This document shows positions 1 to 7,126 of a stretch of 17,516 nt of DNA, in pieces. Numbering within the stretch: position 1 is the first letter of the stretch; every line of letters starts with the position of its first letter. A program made the translations under genes and the position numbers. Below the pieces are notes generated by a model. That model had not been told where the DNA came from. It ran no database searches and saw nothing but the letters and a program-made list of their open reading frames with translations. Source of the stretch: PFJX01 sp037442845 (GTDB lineage: Bacteria > Pseudomonadota > Gammaproteobacteria > Burkholderiales > Thiobacillaceae); assembly GCA_037442845.1 (NCBI GenBank), contig JBBIPL010000046.1, forward strand, positions 1 through 17,516, given 5' to 3'.

Positions 1-133
1 TGTAGGTCTCGGTATGGGCGTCCTTCAGCTCGGCGATGTAATCGAAAAAGCTGAACAGGGCGGTGAGGGCGGTGAGGGCGACCAGCGTGGAAGCCAGGAT
101 TTCCCGGGTCACATAGCGAAACAGGGTGCTCAT
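1..133 (-). CDS. lptG: LPS export system permease LptG (partial, N-terminal 44 residues)
   Basis: Only the start of the gene lies in the window; the rest continues beyond position 1. The reverse strand reads from an ATG at 133-131 into a protein beginning MSTLFRYVTREILAS, then a hydrophobic stretch rich in Leu, Ala and Thr and the motif FSFFDYIAELKD. This is the usual N-terminus of LptG: a short amphipathic segment, the first membrane helix, then an F-D-x-x-x-E-L pattern. LptG pairs with LptF in the inner membrane and, with the ATPase LptB, lifts lipopolysaccharide toward the outer membrane. The ATG overlaps the TGA of lptF by an ATGA junction, so the two are probably translationally coupled. 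The identification also rests on this adjacency, because only 44 residues are visible. Confidence 0.88.
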   Translation of the reverse strand, partial: MSTLFRYVTREILASTLVALTALTALFSFFDYIAELKDAHTETY

Positions 134-1200
134 TTCGCCCAGGGCCCCTTGAACCGGTACCAGAAGAAGGCCGCCACCAGAAGCGACATGGCGCCGTGCA
201 CCAGGACCAGGCTCTGGCCTGCGCTCATGACCGAGCGCGACACCCAGCCCTGCGACAGGCCCGCCACGTTGGCATAGGCGGCATAAATGAGAATGGCGAA
301 AACCACGTTGAGGGAGCGTCCCGCACGCGGATTCACGTAACTGAGGGGGATCGCCAGCACGCAAAGGATGAGGGCGATGAGGGGATAGCCCAGACGCGAC
401 ACCCACTCCCCCATGTGGCGTGGAAGCGGGTTCCGCCATAACTGCGCGACGCCCATCATGCGCGGCGGCGTACCGCGCTCGATCACCTCCTGGGGCGGGA
501 TGCGCAGGCCATAGCGTGCATAGGCCGCCATCCAGAAATCGGCCTCGCCGGGCACGCCCTCGTAGCGCCTGCCCTGCTCCAGCACGAGGAAGCTGTCGCC
601 GTTAGCCATGCTCTGGACGTTGCCCTGGCGGGCCACGGTCACCCCCATGCGACCGCGATCCTGCGAGTAGATGAAAACGTTGCCGACCTGTTTTCGGTCG
701 GAATCGAGGCGTTCGACGAACACCACGCGGCGGCCCTGCCTGTCTTCGACGAAGACCCCCGGGGTGAGGGTGGCGACCTGCTCCCGCGCTTGCAGAATCC
801 GCTCGTATTCCGCCTGCATGCGCAGCCCCCAGGGCACGCCTTCCAGACTGACCAAGGCGATGATCAGCACCACCGGCAGGCAAAAGCGCAGCACCGGACG
901 TATCCAGCCAAGGGGGCCGACACCGGCGTTCATCCAGATCACCGCCTCGCTGTCGCGCCACAGGCGGTTGAGGCAGACGAAGACGCCGATGAACAGGGAC
1001 AGGGACAACAGCACCGGCAGGAAGCGCAGAAATCCGAAGCCCAGCATCGGCAGCACCGCCTCGCCGGCGATGTCGCCCAGCGCCGCTTTGCCCAGCACGC
1101 GCACCAGCAGCACCACCGCCAGGATGGCGCTCATGGCGGCGAAGGCCATGGCGGCGCTGGCGACCATTTCGCGGGTGACGGCGCGTTCGTAGCGCTGCAT
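130..1200 (-). CDS. lptF: LPS export system permease LptF
   Basis: A 356-residue inner-membrane protein of the YjgP/YjgQ family. The N-terminus MQRYERAVTREMV is followed by membrane helices around residues 13-35, 50-75 and 100-120. A periplasmic beta-jellyroll domain follows at roughly 125-260, and three more helices lie near the C-terminus (about 270-350). This 3+3 helix arrangement around a periplasmic domain is the family pattern, and the length is normal. LptF and LptG form the membrane part of the LptB2FG transporter that extracts LPS for delivery to the outer membrane. The gene runs divergently from pepA, a conserved proteobacterial arrangement, and overlaps lptG by four bases. No strong Shine-Dalgarno sequence stands before the ATG. 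Its promoter must lie in the 102-base gap to pepA or inside pepA; I could not pick a convincing one on this strand. Confidence 0.95.
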   Translation of the reverse strand: MQRYERAVTREMVASAAMAFAAMSAILAVVLLVRVLGKAALGDIAGEAVLPMLGFGFLRFLPVLLSLSLFIGVFVCLNRLWRDSEAVIWMNAGVGPLGWIRPVLRFCLPVVLIIALVSLEGVPWGLRMQAEYERILQAREQVATLTPGVFVEDRQGRRVVFVERLDSDRKQVGNVFIYSQDRGRMGVTVARQGNVQSMANGDSFLVLEQGRRYEGVPGEADFWMAAYARYGLRIPPQEVIERGTPPRMMGVAQLWRNPLPRHMGEWVSRLGYPLIALILCVLAIPLSYVNPRAGRSLNVVFAILIYAAYANVAGLSQGWVSRSVMSAGQSLVLVHGAMSLLVAAFFWYRFKGPWAK

Positions 1201-1204
1201 GCTT

Positions 1205-1234
1205 TTGACTAGCGCCGACCGGGCTGCGGATAAT
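1205..1234 (+). promoter_or_regulatory. Candidate sigma-70 promoter for pepA
   Basis: TTGACT at 1205-1210 matches the -35 consensus at 5 of 6 positions. GATAAT at 1229-1234 matches the -10 consensus at 5 of 6, with an 18-base spacer. Transcription would begin near 1241, giving a leader of about 60 bases before the pepA ATG at 1303. The -35 lies only four bases from the lptF start codon, so the same DNA also forms the lptF leader. The -10 sits in the palindrome GGATAATCC (1228-1236). This is an inference from sequence alone. Confidence 0.5.
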
Positions 1235-1302
1235 CCGGCGCGGATGCGGTCGGCGTCGACCGCGCGAGGAACCAGGTTCGAGCAGGCATTTCAGGAGTTC
1301 AC

Positions 1303-2823
1303 ATGGAAATCGGCATCAAGAGCGGCAGTCCGGAAAAACAGCGTAGCGCTTGCGTGGTCGTGGGCGTCTTCGAGCATCGCAAGCCAAGCTTCGCCGCAAA
1401 GATTCTGGACACCGCGTCGGGGGGGTATCTGGCCGACATTCTCCGGCGCGGCGATATGGACGGCAAGCCGGGCGCCTCGCTGCTGCTGCACAACGTGCCC
1501 GGCCTGCTCTGCGAGCGCGTCCTGCTGGTGGGTTTGGGCAAGGAACGGGAATTCCGCGACCGGGCCTACCGTGACGCCGTGCGCGACAGCATCAAGACCC
1601 TGGCCGGCCTGGGTATCGCCGAGGCCACCCTGTATCTGAGCGAACTGCCGGTGCGCAAACGCGATTTGGCCTGGAATGTCGAGCAGGCCGTCATCGTCGC
1701 CGAGGAGGCCGTGTACCGCTTCGAGCGGCTCAAGAGCAAGCCCGAGGCGGCCCGCAAGACCTTGCGCAAGCTGACCCTGGCCGTGCCGCGCCGCGGCGAA
1801 CTGGCCCTCGGCGAAGCCGCCGCCGTACGCGGCAAAGCCATCGCCGCCGGCATGAATCTGGCCAAGGATCTCGGCAACCTGCCCGGCAACGTCTGCACAC
1901 CCGCCTACCTCGCCGAACAGGCCAGGGCCATGGCGAAGGCCATGGGCATCGGCATCCGCGTGCTGGAGCAAGCCGAGATCGAGAAGCTCGGCATGGGCGC
2001 CTTCCTTTCCGTGGCCAAGGGCAGCGACGAACCGCCGCGCTTCATCGTCCTGGATTACCGGGGCAACGGCAAAAAGGACAAGCCCGTGGTGCTGGTGGGC
2101 AAGGGCATCACCTTCGATTCGGGCGGCATATCCATCAAGCCGGCCGCCGAGATGGACGAGATGAAATACGACATGTGCGGCGCCGCCTCGGTGCTGGGCG
2201 CGCTGCGCGCGGCGGCCGAGCTGAAGCTGCCGCTCAACGTGACGGGCCTCATCCCGACCTGCGAAAACCTGCCATCGGGGCGCGCCAACAAGCCGGGCGA
2301 CGTGGTCACCTCCATGTCCGGGCAGACCATCGAGGTGCTCAACACCGATGCCGAGGGCCGTCTCATCCTGTGCGACGCCCTCACCTACGCCGAAAGGCTG
2401 GAGCCTGCCTGCGTGGTGGACATCGCCACCCTCACCGGCGCCTGCGTCATCGCCCTCGGCCATGTGGCCAGCGGCCTGCTGGCGAACAACGACGCGCTGG
2501 CGCGGGAACTGCTGCACGCCGGCGAGTCGTCCTTTGACCGCTGCTGGCAGTTGCCGCTGTGGGACGAATACGCGGAACAGCTGAAGAGCAACTTCGCCGA
2601 CATGGCCAACATCGGCGGCCGGCCCGGCGGCACCATCACCGCCGCCGCGTTCCTGGGCAAGTTCGCGAGCAAGTACGCCTGGGCGCATCTGGACATCGCC
2701 GGCACCGCCTGGAAATCCGGCAAGGACAAGGGCGGCACCGGCCGGCCGGTGCCGCTGCTGGTGCATTTCCTGGCGGCCAGGGCGGCCAGGGCGGCCAGGG
2801 CGGCCAGGCCCGCGGCCGGCTAG
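1303..2823 (+). CDS. pepA: Leucyl aminopeptidase PepA (M17 family)
   Basis: A 506-residue cytosolic metallo-aminopeptidase that removes N-terminal residues, preferentially leucine, from peptides; in some bacteria the same protein also binds DNA. The M17 signature NTDAEGRL lies at residues 347-354. The two-metal and catalytic ligands line up with the E. coli enzyme at a constant offset of three: Lys267, Asp272, Lys279, Asp290, Asp349, Glu351 and Arg353. The N-terminal domain (about 1-165) is the usual divergent macrodomain-like region. The ATG at 1303 has the Shine-Dalgarno sequence AGGAG at 1293-1297, well spaced. The gene is divergent from lptF/lptG. The oddity is the C-terminus: after the conserved LLVHFL the protein ends in an Ala-Ala-Arg repeat encoded by a 9-base tandem repeat. 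Its TAG stop overlaps the stop of the convergent nadB. Confidence 0.97.
   Translation: MEIGIKSGSPEKQRSACVVVGVFEHRKPSFAAKILDTASGGYLADILRRGDMDGKPGASLLLHNVPGLLCERVLLVGLGKEREFRDRAYRDAVRDSIKTLAGLGIAEATLYLSELPVRKRDLAWNVEQAVIVAEEAVYRFERLKSKPEAARKTLRKLTLAVPRRGELALGEAAAVRGKAIAAGMNLAKDLGNLPGNVCTPAYLAEQARAMAKAMGIGIRVLEQAEIEKLGMGAFLSVAKGSDEPPRFIVLDYRGNGKKDKPVVLVGKGITFDSGGISIKPAAEMDEMKYDMCGAASVLGALRAAAELKLPLNVTGLIPTCENLPSGRANKPGDVVTSMSGQTIEVLNTDAEGRLILCDALTYAERLEPACVVDIATLTGACVIALGHVASGLLANNDALARELLHAGESSFDRCWQLPLWDEYAEQLKSNFADMANIGGRPGGTITAAAFLGKFASKYAWAHLDIAGTAWKSGKDKGGTGRPVPLLVHFLAARAARAARAARPAAG
2772..2807 (+). repeat. Four perfect tandem copies of a 9-bp unit at the pepA 3' end
   Basis: GGCGGCCAG is repeated four times without mismatch at 2772-2780, 2781-2789, 2790-2798 and 2799-2807. 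The unit is a multiple of three, so pepA stays in frame and gains repeats of Ala-Ala-Arg at its extreme C-terminus. Such perfect repeats can change copy number by replication slippage. Gain or loss of a unit would lengthen or shorten the PepA tail by three residues without a frameshift. The array ends 13 bases before the pepA stop codon. Confidence 0.95.
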
Positions 2824-4385
2824 CCCGGACTCAGCAGCGTGTCGCGCGCCTCGGGCAGCAAGTCCGGGTAGTCGCGCGAGCTGTGCAGGCCGCGGCTCTC
2901 GTGGCGGGCGCGGGCGCAGCGCACGATGAGGTCAGCGGTGAGCACCAGGTTGCGCAATTCGACGAGGTCGTTGCTCACCCGGAAATTGCTGTAGTACTCG
3001 GATATTTCCTCGTTGAGCAGCCGCAAGCGGTGCGCGGCCCGCTCCAGGCGCTTGGTGGTGCGCACGATGCCGACATAGTCCCACATGAAGCGGCGCAGTT
3101 CATGCCAGTTGTGGGCGATGACGATTTCCTCGTCGGCGTCCGTCACCCGGCTCTCGTCCCAGTCCGGCAGCGCTTCCGCCGGCCGGTTCGGCAGTTCGGC
3201 GATGTGCGCCGCCGCGGCGCGGCCGTATACCAGGCATTCAAGCAGCGAGTTGCTGGCCAGGCGATTGGCGCCGTGCAGGCCGGTGCAGGCGGTCTCGCCG
3301 ATGGCGTAGAGACGTTCCGCGTCGGTGCGGCCATGCCGGTCCACGCGCACGCCGCCGCAGGTGTAATGGGCAGCCGGCGCCACCGGAATCCACTCGCGCG
3401 TGATGTCGATGCCCAGTTCCAGGCAGCGCGCGTGGATAGTGGGGAAATGGCCGACGATGAATTTGGCGGGCTTGTGCGTGATGTCGAGATAGACGCAATC
3501 CAGGCCGCGCTTCTTCATCTCGAAGTCGATGGCGCGGGCCACCACGTCCCTGGGCGCGAGTTCCCCGCGTTCGTCGTGCTCGGACATGAAGCGGCTGCCG
3601 TCCGGCAGGCGCAGGATGGCGCCTTCGCCGCGCATCGCCTCGGTGATGAGGAAGGATTTCGCGTGCGGGTGATACAGGCAGGTGGGATGAAACTGGATGA
3701 ATTCCAGGTTGGCCACCCGGCAGCCCGCCCGCCAGGCCATGGCGACACCGTCGCCGGTGGCGGTGTCCGGATTGGTGGTGTACAGGAAGGCCTTGCCGGC
3801 GCCGCCGGTGGCCAGCACCGTGGCCCCGGCCTGGAAGGTCTCCACGCGGCCCGAGGTGGTATCCAGCACATAGGCGCCGTGCACGGCCAGTCCATCCCGC
3901 CCCAGGCGCCGGTCGGTGATGAGATCGACGGCGATGTGCTGGCGCAGCAGGCTGATGTTGGGGCGCGCGGCCATGCGCGACAGCAGGCTCTCCTGCACCG
4001 CCCGTCCGGTGGCGTCGGCGGCGTGCAGGACGCGGCGATGCGAATGCCCGCCCTCCCGCGTCAGGTGATACGCCGCCCCCTCCATGTCGAACGGCGCGCC
4101 CTGCTCGACCAGCCAACGCACCGCCGCCGGCGCCGACTCCACCACGTGGCGCACCACGGCTTCGTCGCACAGGCCGGCGCCGGCCACCAGGGTGTCGCGC
4201 ACATGCTCGTCGAAGCTGTCGTCCTGCCCCATGACCGCGGCGATGCCGCCCTGCGCCCAGAAACTGGAACTGTCCTCGGCCCGCTTCTTGGTCGCCACAG
4301 CCACGCGCAGGGACTCCGGCAGCGACAGGGCGAGGGTGGCGGCGGCAAGACCGGAACCGATGATGAGGACGTCGTGATGGGGCAT
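2820..4385 (-). CDS. nadB: L-aspartate oxidase NadB
   Basis: A 521-residue FAD-dependent enzyme that oxidises L-aspartate to iminoaspartate, the first step of de novo NAD synthesis. The dinucleotide-binding loop IIGSGLAAATLAL lies at residues 8-20. It is followed by SSSFWAQGGIAA, a flavin-contact motif typical of this family, and later by MRGEGAILR and GLHGANRLASNSLLECLVYG, which are hallmarks of L-aspartate oxidase. The C-terminal helical domain ends with ESRGLHSSRDYPD, also typical. Length is close to the usual 520-540 residues. In Pseudomonas and many Betaproteobacteria nadB stands divergent from the rpoE/algU operon, as here. The TAG stop (2822-2820) overlaps the pepA stop; no terminator separates the two convergent genes. 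The start ATG lacks a strong Shine-Dalgarno sequence. Confidence 0.97.
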   Translation of the reverse strand: MPHHDVLIIGSGLAAATLALSLPESLRVAVATKKRAEDSSSFWAQGGIAAVMGQDDSFDEHVRDTLVAGAGLCDEAVVRHVVESAPAAVRWLVEQGAPFDMEGAAYHLTREGGHSHRRVLHAADATGRAVQESLLSRMAARPNISLLRQHIAVDLITDRRLGRDGLAVHGAYVLDTTSGRVETFQAGATVLATGGAGKAFLYTTNPDTATGDGVAMAWRAGCRVANLEFIQFHPTCLYHPHAKSFLITEAMRGEGAILRLPDGSRFMSEHDERGELAPRDVVARAIDFEMKKRGLDCVYLDITHKPAKFIVGHFPTIHARCLELGIDITREWIPVAPAAHYTCGGVRVDRHGRTDAERLYAIGETACTGLHGANRLASNSLLECLVYGRAAAAHIAELPNRPAEALPDWDESRVTDADEEIVIAHNWHELRRFMWDYVGIVRTTKRLERAAHRLRLLNEEISEYYSNFRVSNDLVELRNLVLTADLIVRCARARHESRGLHSSRDYPDLLPEARDTLLSPG

Positions 4386-4451
4386 GAACGCAAACTCGAG
4401 GGAAACGCGCGCGAACGCGCCACGCTCTCGCGGCGGGTCCCGGCACGGGAA

Positions 4452-4459
4452 GTTATACT
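4452..4459. promoter_or_regulatory. Candidate shared -10 region between nadB and rpoE
   Basis: The 137-base gap between nadB and rpoE holds GTTATACT. On the plus strand TATACT (4454-4459) matches the -10 consensus at 5 of 6 positions and faces rpoE. On the minus strand TATAAC (4457-4452) also matches at 5 of 6 and faces nadB. A weak minus-strand -35, TAGGCA (4480-4475, 4 of 6), lies 17 bases upstream of the latter. No good plus-strand -35 is visible. GGAAGTT at 4448-4454 resembles the sigma-E -35 element GGAACTT, but I could not find a matching -10 at the right distance. Confidence 0.3.
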
Positions 4460-4522
4460 CGCCGCGGCGAACAATGCCTAGCAGGGCAAGCAGAACAACG
4501 TGACCAGGATGCGAGCGACCCC

Positions 4523-5122
4523 ATGAGCGACCGCGAAATCGACCTCCAGTTGGTGGAGCGCGTGCGCGCCGGCGACAAACAGGCTTTCGGCCTGCTGGTG
4601 GAGAAGTATCAGCGCAAGCTGCTGCGCCTGCTGTCGCGCATGGTGCGCGACCCCGACGAGGTCGAGGACATCGCCCAGGAAACCTTCATCAAGGCCTACC
4701 GGGCGCTGCCCCAGTTCCGCGGAGACGCGGCTTTCTACACCTGGCTCTACCGCATCGGCGTGAATACCGCGAAGAACTACCTGGCCAGCCGCGGCAAAGC
4801 CATGCCGACGCTGTCGGAGCAGGCCCTGGACGAGGACGACGAACCCGACGATCGCCTGGTCGTCAAGGACATCGGTACACCGGAATCGGAACTGCTGTCG
4901 AAACAAATGGTCATTGCGGTGAACGAGGCGGTGGATGCGCTGCCCGAGGAATTGCGTCAGGCCATCACCCTGCGCGAGATGGAAGGCATGCGTTACGAGG
5001 AAATCGCCGAGGCCATGGATTGTCCCATCGGTACCGTGCGGTCCCGGATATTCCGGGCGCGCGAGGCCATCGCCGCGAAGCTGCGGCCCATCCTGGACAC
5101 TCCGGAAGAAAGAAGGTGGTGA
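4523..5122 (+). CDS. rpoE: RNA polymerase sigma factor RpoE (ECF, AlgU-like)
   Basis: A 199-residue group 4 sigma factor. Region 2 spans about residues 20-95, with the core-binding and -10 recognition motif DPDEVEDIAQETFIKAYRALPQFRG followed by FYTWLYRIGVNTAKNYL. Region 4 lies at about 135-190, with LPEELRQAITLREMEGMRYEEIAEAMDCPIGTVRSRIFRAREAI forming the -35-binding helix-turn-helix. This is the standard RpoE/AlgU form that directs transcription of envelope-stress genes and is held inactive by RseA. It is followed two bases later by rseA, then rseB, rseC and mucD, which confirms the assignment. The ATG at 4523 agrees with the family N-terminus MSDREIDLQLVERV. Only a weak AGGA (4506-4509) stands upstream, and a tiny reading frame ends across the start codon (see findings). 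Confidence 0.97.
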   Translation: MSDREIDLQLVERVRAGDKQAFGLLVEKYQRKLLRLLSRMVRDPDEVEDIAQETFIKAYRALPQFRGDAAFYTWLYRIGVNTAKNYLASRGKAMPTLSEQALDEDDEPDDRLVVKDIGTPESELLSKQMVIAVNEAVDALPEELRQAITLREMEGMRYEEIAEAMDCPIGTVRSRIFRAREAIAAKLRPILDTPEERRW

Positions 5123-5124
5123 AG

Positions 5125-5652
5125 ATGACAGCCCTGAAAAATCTGGCGGCGCAAGCCGACACCTCACCGCGCGAAAGCCGCTTGTCCGCCCTGCTCGATG
5201 GCGAGCTCGACGATGCCGCGGCGCGCGCGGTGCTGCGCGAAGTGGTCGCGGACGCGGCGCAACGCAAGCGATTCAGCGAGTATTGCCGCATCGGCGACGC
5301 CTTGCGCGGCGACGGCCACGACTCGGCCCGACTGCGCGGGCGCGTGATGGCCGCCCTGCGGGAGGAACCCACGCTGCTTGCCCCCATGCCCAAGGCCGCC
5401 GCGCGACTACCCGCGCTTTGGCTCGCGGCCGCCGCCGTCGCCGCCATTACCTGGGGGCTCTGGAGCATGGCGCCGCGCCAGGAAGACCATGCCCGCATGG
5501 CCGCCAACGAGCAGGCGCGTCTGCCCCAGGCGGCCCACGATGACGGCAGGATGCTGCCTTATCTGGCCGCGCACCAGGACTTCGCTCAGGCCGTGGTGGC
5601 GCCCTCGGAGATGCGCTTCACGCGGGTCACGCTGGCGGGGGCCGATCGGTGA
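5125..5652 (+). CDS. rseA: Anti-sigma-E factor RseA (MucA-like)
   Basis: A 175-residue single-pass membrane protein. The N-terminal cytoplasmic part (about 15-80) carries ESRLSALLDGELDDAAARAVL and RFSEYCRIGDALRG, the usual sigma-binding domain of RseA/MucA. One membrane helix runs at about 95-114 (LPALWLAAAAVAAITWGLW). The periplasmic C-terminal part ends in YLAAHQDFAQAVVAPSEMRF, the type of segment that contacts RseB. RseA binds RpoE and releases it when cleaved during envelope stress. I chose the ATG at 5125 because it carries the Shine-Dalgarno-like AGAAGG (5111-5116), lies two bases after rpoE, and starts just before the conserved domain. A longer in-frame start at 5020 would lie well inside rpoE. 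Confidence 0.93.
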   Translation: MTALKNLAAQADTSPRESRLSALLDGELDDAAARAVLREVVADAAQRKRFSEYCRIGDALRGDGHDSARLRGRVMAALREEPTLLAPMPKAAARLPALWLAAAAVAAITWGLWSMAPRQEDHARMAANEQARLPQAAHDDGRMLPYLAAHQDFAQAVVAPSEMRFTRVTLAGADR

Positions 5653-6623
5653 GCGCCGCCCCTGGCGAGTTTCTTGCGAAAGCCGCCTGGCTGCTGTGCC
5701 TGGCCAGCCTGGGCGCGCAGGCCGCCGAGCCGTTGCCGCCCGCCGAGGCCGCCGCCTGGTTGCAACGCATGGCGGACGCCTCGCGGCGCCTGGCGTATGA
5801 AGGCGTGTTCGTGTTTCAGCACGGCGACTCCGCCATGCAGTCGTTGCGTGTCTCCAACCGCCCGCTGGCTTCAGGCAAGGACAGCCGCCTGACCGCCATG
5901 GATGGCCCGCGGCGGGAGATACGCTGCACCCAGGACGGCTCCCTGAGCCTGCTCACCGAGGGCGGCCAGGTGCGCGCGGAACGCCGCCTCAACAGCCGGC
6001 ATTTCCCCGATCTGCTGCCCGCCAATGCCGCCGCGCTGGCCAACTGGTATTCCGTGCGCCTGGGCGAGGCCAGCCGGGTTGCCGGCCTCGATTGCCGGGA
6101 AATCCAGCTCGAACCGCGCGACGCCTACCGCTGGGGCTATCTGCTCTGCGCCGAGAAGGACACCGCTCTGCCGCTCAAGGCCAGCATGGTCAACGAAGCC
6201 GGCCGCACCCTGATGCAATACCGCTTCGCCGAAATCCGCCTGGGCGCACCGCCGAAGAACGTCGCCGCGCCCCTGCCCGAGATGCCGGCCGCCGCCCGGC
6301 CGGTGGCCGGCGAGAGCGTCGGCGTGCGCAGCCTGCCGCCCGGCTACACGCGCATCACCGCGGTCAAACGCAAACTGCCGAACCGCGGCGACGAGGTCGA
6401 GCATTGGGTGTTCAGCGATGGCCTTACCCATATCTCGCTGTTCATCGAACCCGCCCGGCAGCCGGTGGAATCCGTGCGCGGCCAGAGCAAGCTGGGCATG
6501 ATCAACATGCTGACGCGCCAGGTCGGGCCCATGCGGACCACGGTGCTGGGGGATGCCCCCTGGCCCGCCGTCGAGGCCATCGCCATGAGCCTGGAAGCGC
6601 GTCCCGCCGGGGCTCCGCGTTGA
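5649..6623 (+). CDS. rseB: Sigma-E factor regulatory protein RseB (MucB family)
   Basis: A 324-residue periplasmic protein. A signal peptide is visible (hydrophobic KAAWLLCLASLGAQAA, likely cleavage after about residue 25). The N-terminal lipoprotein-like domain then begins with AAAWLQRMADASRRLAYEGVFVFQHG, the typical RseB/MucB opening. The C-terminal domain starts near 225 with LPPGYTRITAVKRKLPN and contains HWVFSDGLTHISLFIEP, also characteristic. RseB binds the periplasmic part of RseA and shields it from proteolysis, and mislocalised envelope components relieve this. The start is a GTG at 5649 whose GTGA overlaps the rseA stop, so translation is probably coupled. It ends at 6623, overlapping the rseC start. 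Confidence 0.94.
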   Translation: MSAAPGEFLAKAAWLLCLASLGAQAAEPLPPAEAAAWLQRMADASRRLAYEGVFVFQHGDSAMQSLRVSNRPLASGKDSRLTAMDGPRREIRCTQDGSLSLLTEGGQVRAERRLNSRHFPDLLPANAAALANWYSVRLGEASRVAGLDCREIQLEPRDAYRWGYLLCAEKDTALPLKASMVNEAGRTLMQYRFAEIRLGAPPKNVAAPLPEMPAAARPVAGESVGVRSLPPGYTRITAVKRKLPNRGDEVEHWVFSDGLTHISLFIEPARQPVESVRGQSKLGMINMLTRQVGPMRTTVLGDAPWPAVEAIAMSLEARPAGAPR

Positions 6624-7072
6624 CCGAGACGCCCGCCCGCGTCACCCGCGTGCGCGGCGACATCGCCTGGGTCACCAGCGCCGCCCCTTCCAGTTGCGGC
6701 GCCTGCGGCGGCCGCGGCTGCGGTTCATCGGTGTTCAGCCGCTTCTGGCGCCCCGATGAGCCCGAATATCAGGTCGACAACCCCATCGGCGCCGGCCCGG
6801 GCGAGCGGGTCGTCATCGGCGTGCCGGATGGCGCCATCTGGCGCGCCGCCCTGGCCAGCTACATCGCGCCGCTTGCCTTGCTGTTGCTCTGCGCCATCCT
6901 CGGCGGTTTCGCGGCCGGGGAACCCGGCGCCATCGCCGGCGGTCTCTCGGGGCTGGCGCTGGCCGCCGTCTGGCTGGCGCGTCGACGCGATCCTCGCGGC
7001 GTGCCGGTCATTCTGCGGCGCGATGCGGAGGCTCGGGTCTGCGGCGCGCGCGCTGGCGACGCTGGCGCGTGA
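6620..7072 (+). CDS. rseC: SoxR-reducing / RseC family inner-membrane protein
   Basis: A 150-residue protein with the RseC layout. The N-terminal soluble part has a cysteine cluster, Cys26-x2-Cys29-x4-Cys34-Gly, after RGDIAWVTSAAPSSCGACGG. Two hydrophobic membrane helices follow at about 75-95 and 100-118, with a basic C-terminal tail. RseC/MucC proteins modulate sigma-E signalling, and relatives sit in the Rsx/Rnf-associated SoxR-reducing complex. Position between rseB and mucD matches the mucC slot. The start is taken as TTG at 6620, whose TTGA overlaps the rseB stop. The only other near start is a GTG at 6650, which would trim the conserved N-terminus. The cysteines may bind a metal or cluster; that is inference. 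Confidence 0.85.
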   Translation: MTETPARVTRVRGDIAWVTSAAPSSCGACGGRGCGSSVFSRFWRPDEPEYQVDNPIGAGPGERVVIGVPDGAIWRAALASYIAPLALLLLCAILGGFAAGEPGAIAGGLSGLALAAVWLARRRDPRGVPVILRRDAEARVCGARAGDAGA

Positions 7073-7076
7073 GGCA

Positions 7077-7096
7077 TCCGGACATCGTCCGGACAT
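7077..7096 (+). repeat. Direct repeat TCCGGACAT upstream of mucD
   Basis: The 54-base gap between rseC and mucD holds two identical copies of TCCGGACAT, at 7077-7085 and 7088-7096. Their starts are 11 bases apart, about one helical turn, and each copy contains the palindrome TCCGGA. This spacing would suit a protein binding one face of the DNA, but the function is unknown and the repeat could be chance in G+C-rich DNA. Confidence 0.4.
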
Positions 7097-7126
7097 GATT
7101 ATGGATTTCACCAATCGAGGTATGAC

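Noticed and set aside
1291..2766. A 491-codon open frame opposite pepA
   Set aside because: It is antisense to an intact M17 peptidase, its translation looks like a mirror frame, and it has no motif or ribosome site.
2772..2807. CRISPR-like repeat
   Set aside because: The 9-base units are contiguous with no spacers and lie inside a coding sequence; this is a simple tandem repeat.
4448..4480. A full sigma-E promoter upstream of rpoE
   Set aside because: Only the -35-like GGAAGTT is present; I found no acceptable -10 at 15-18 bases downstream.
2559..4481. A 640-codon open frame on the plus strand opposite nadB
   Set aside because: It lies antisense to a clear nadB. The translation is low-complexity and rich in Gly, Ala, Arg, His and Gln, with no recognisable domain; this is typical of mirror frames in high-G+C coding DNA.
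5020..5124. Extended N-terminus of RseA
   Set aside because: It would overlap the region 4 coding sequence of rpoE by about 100 bases and adds residues unlike the family; the ATG at 5125 has a ribosome site.
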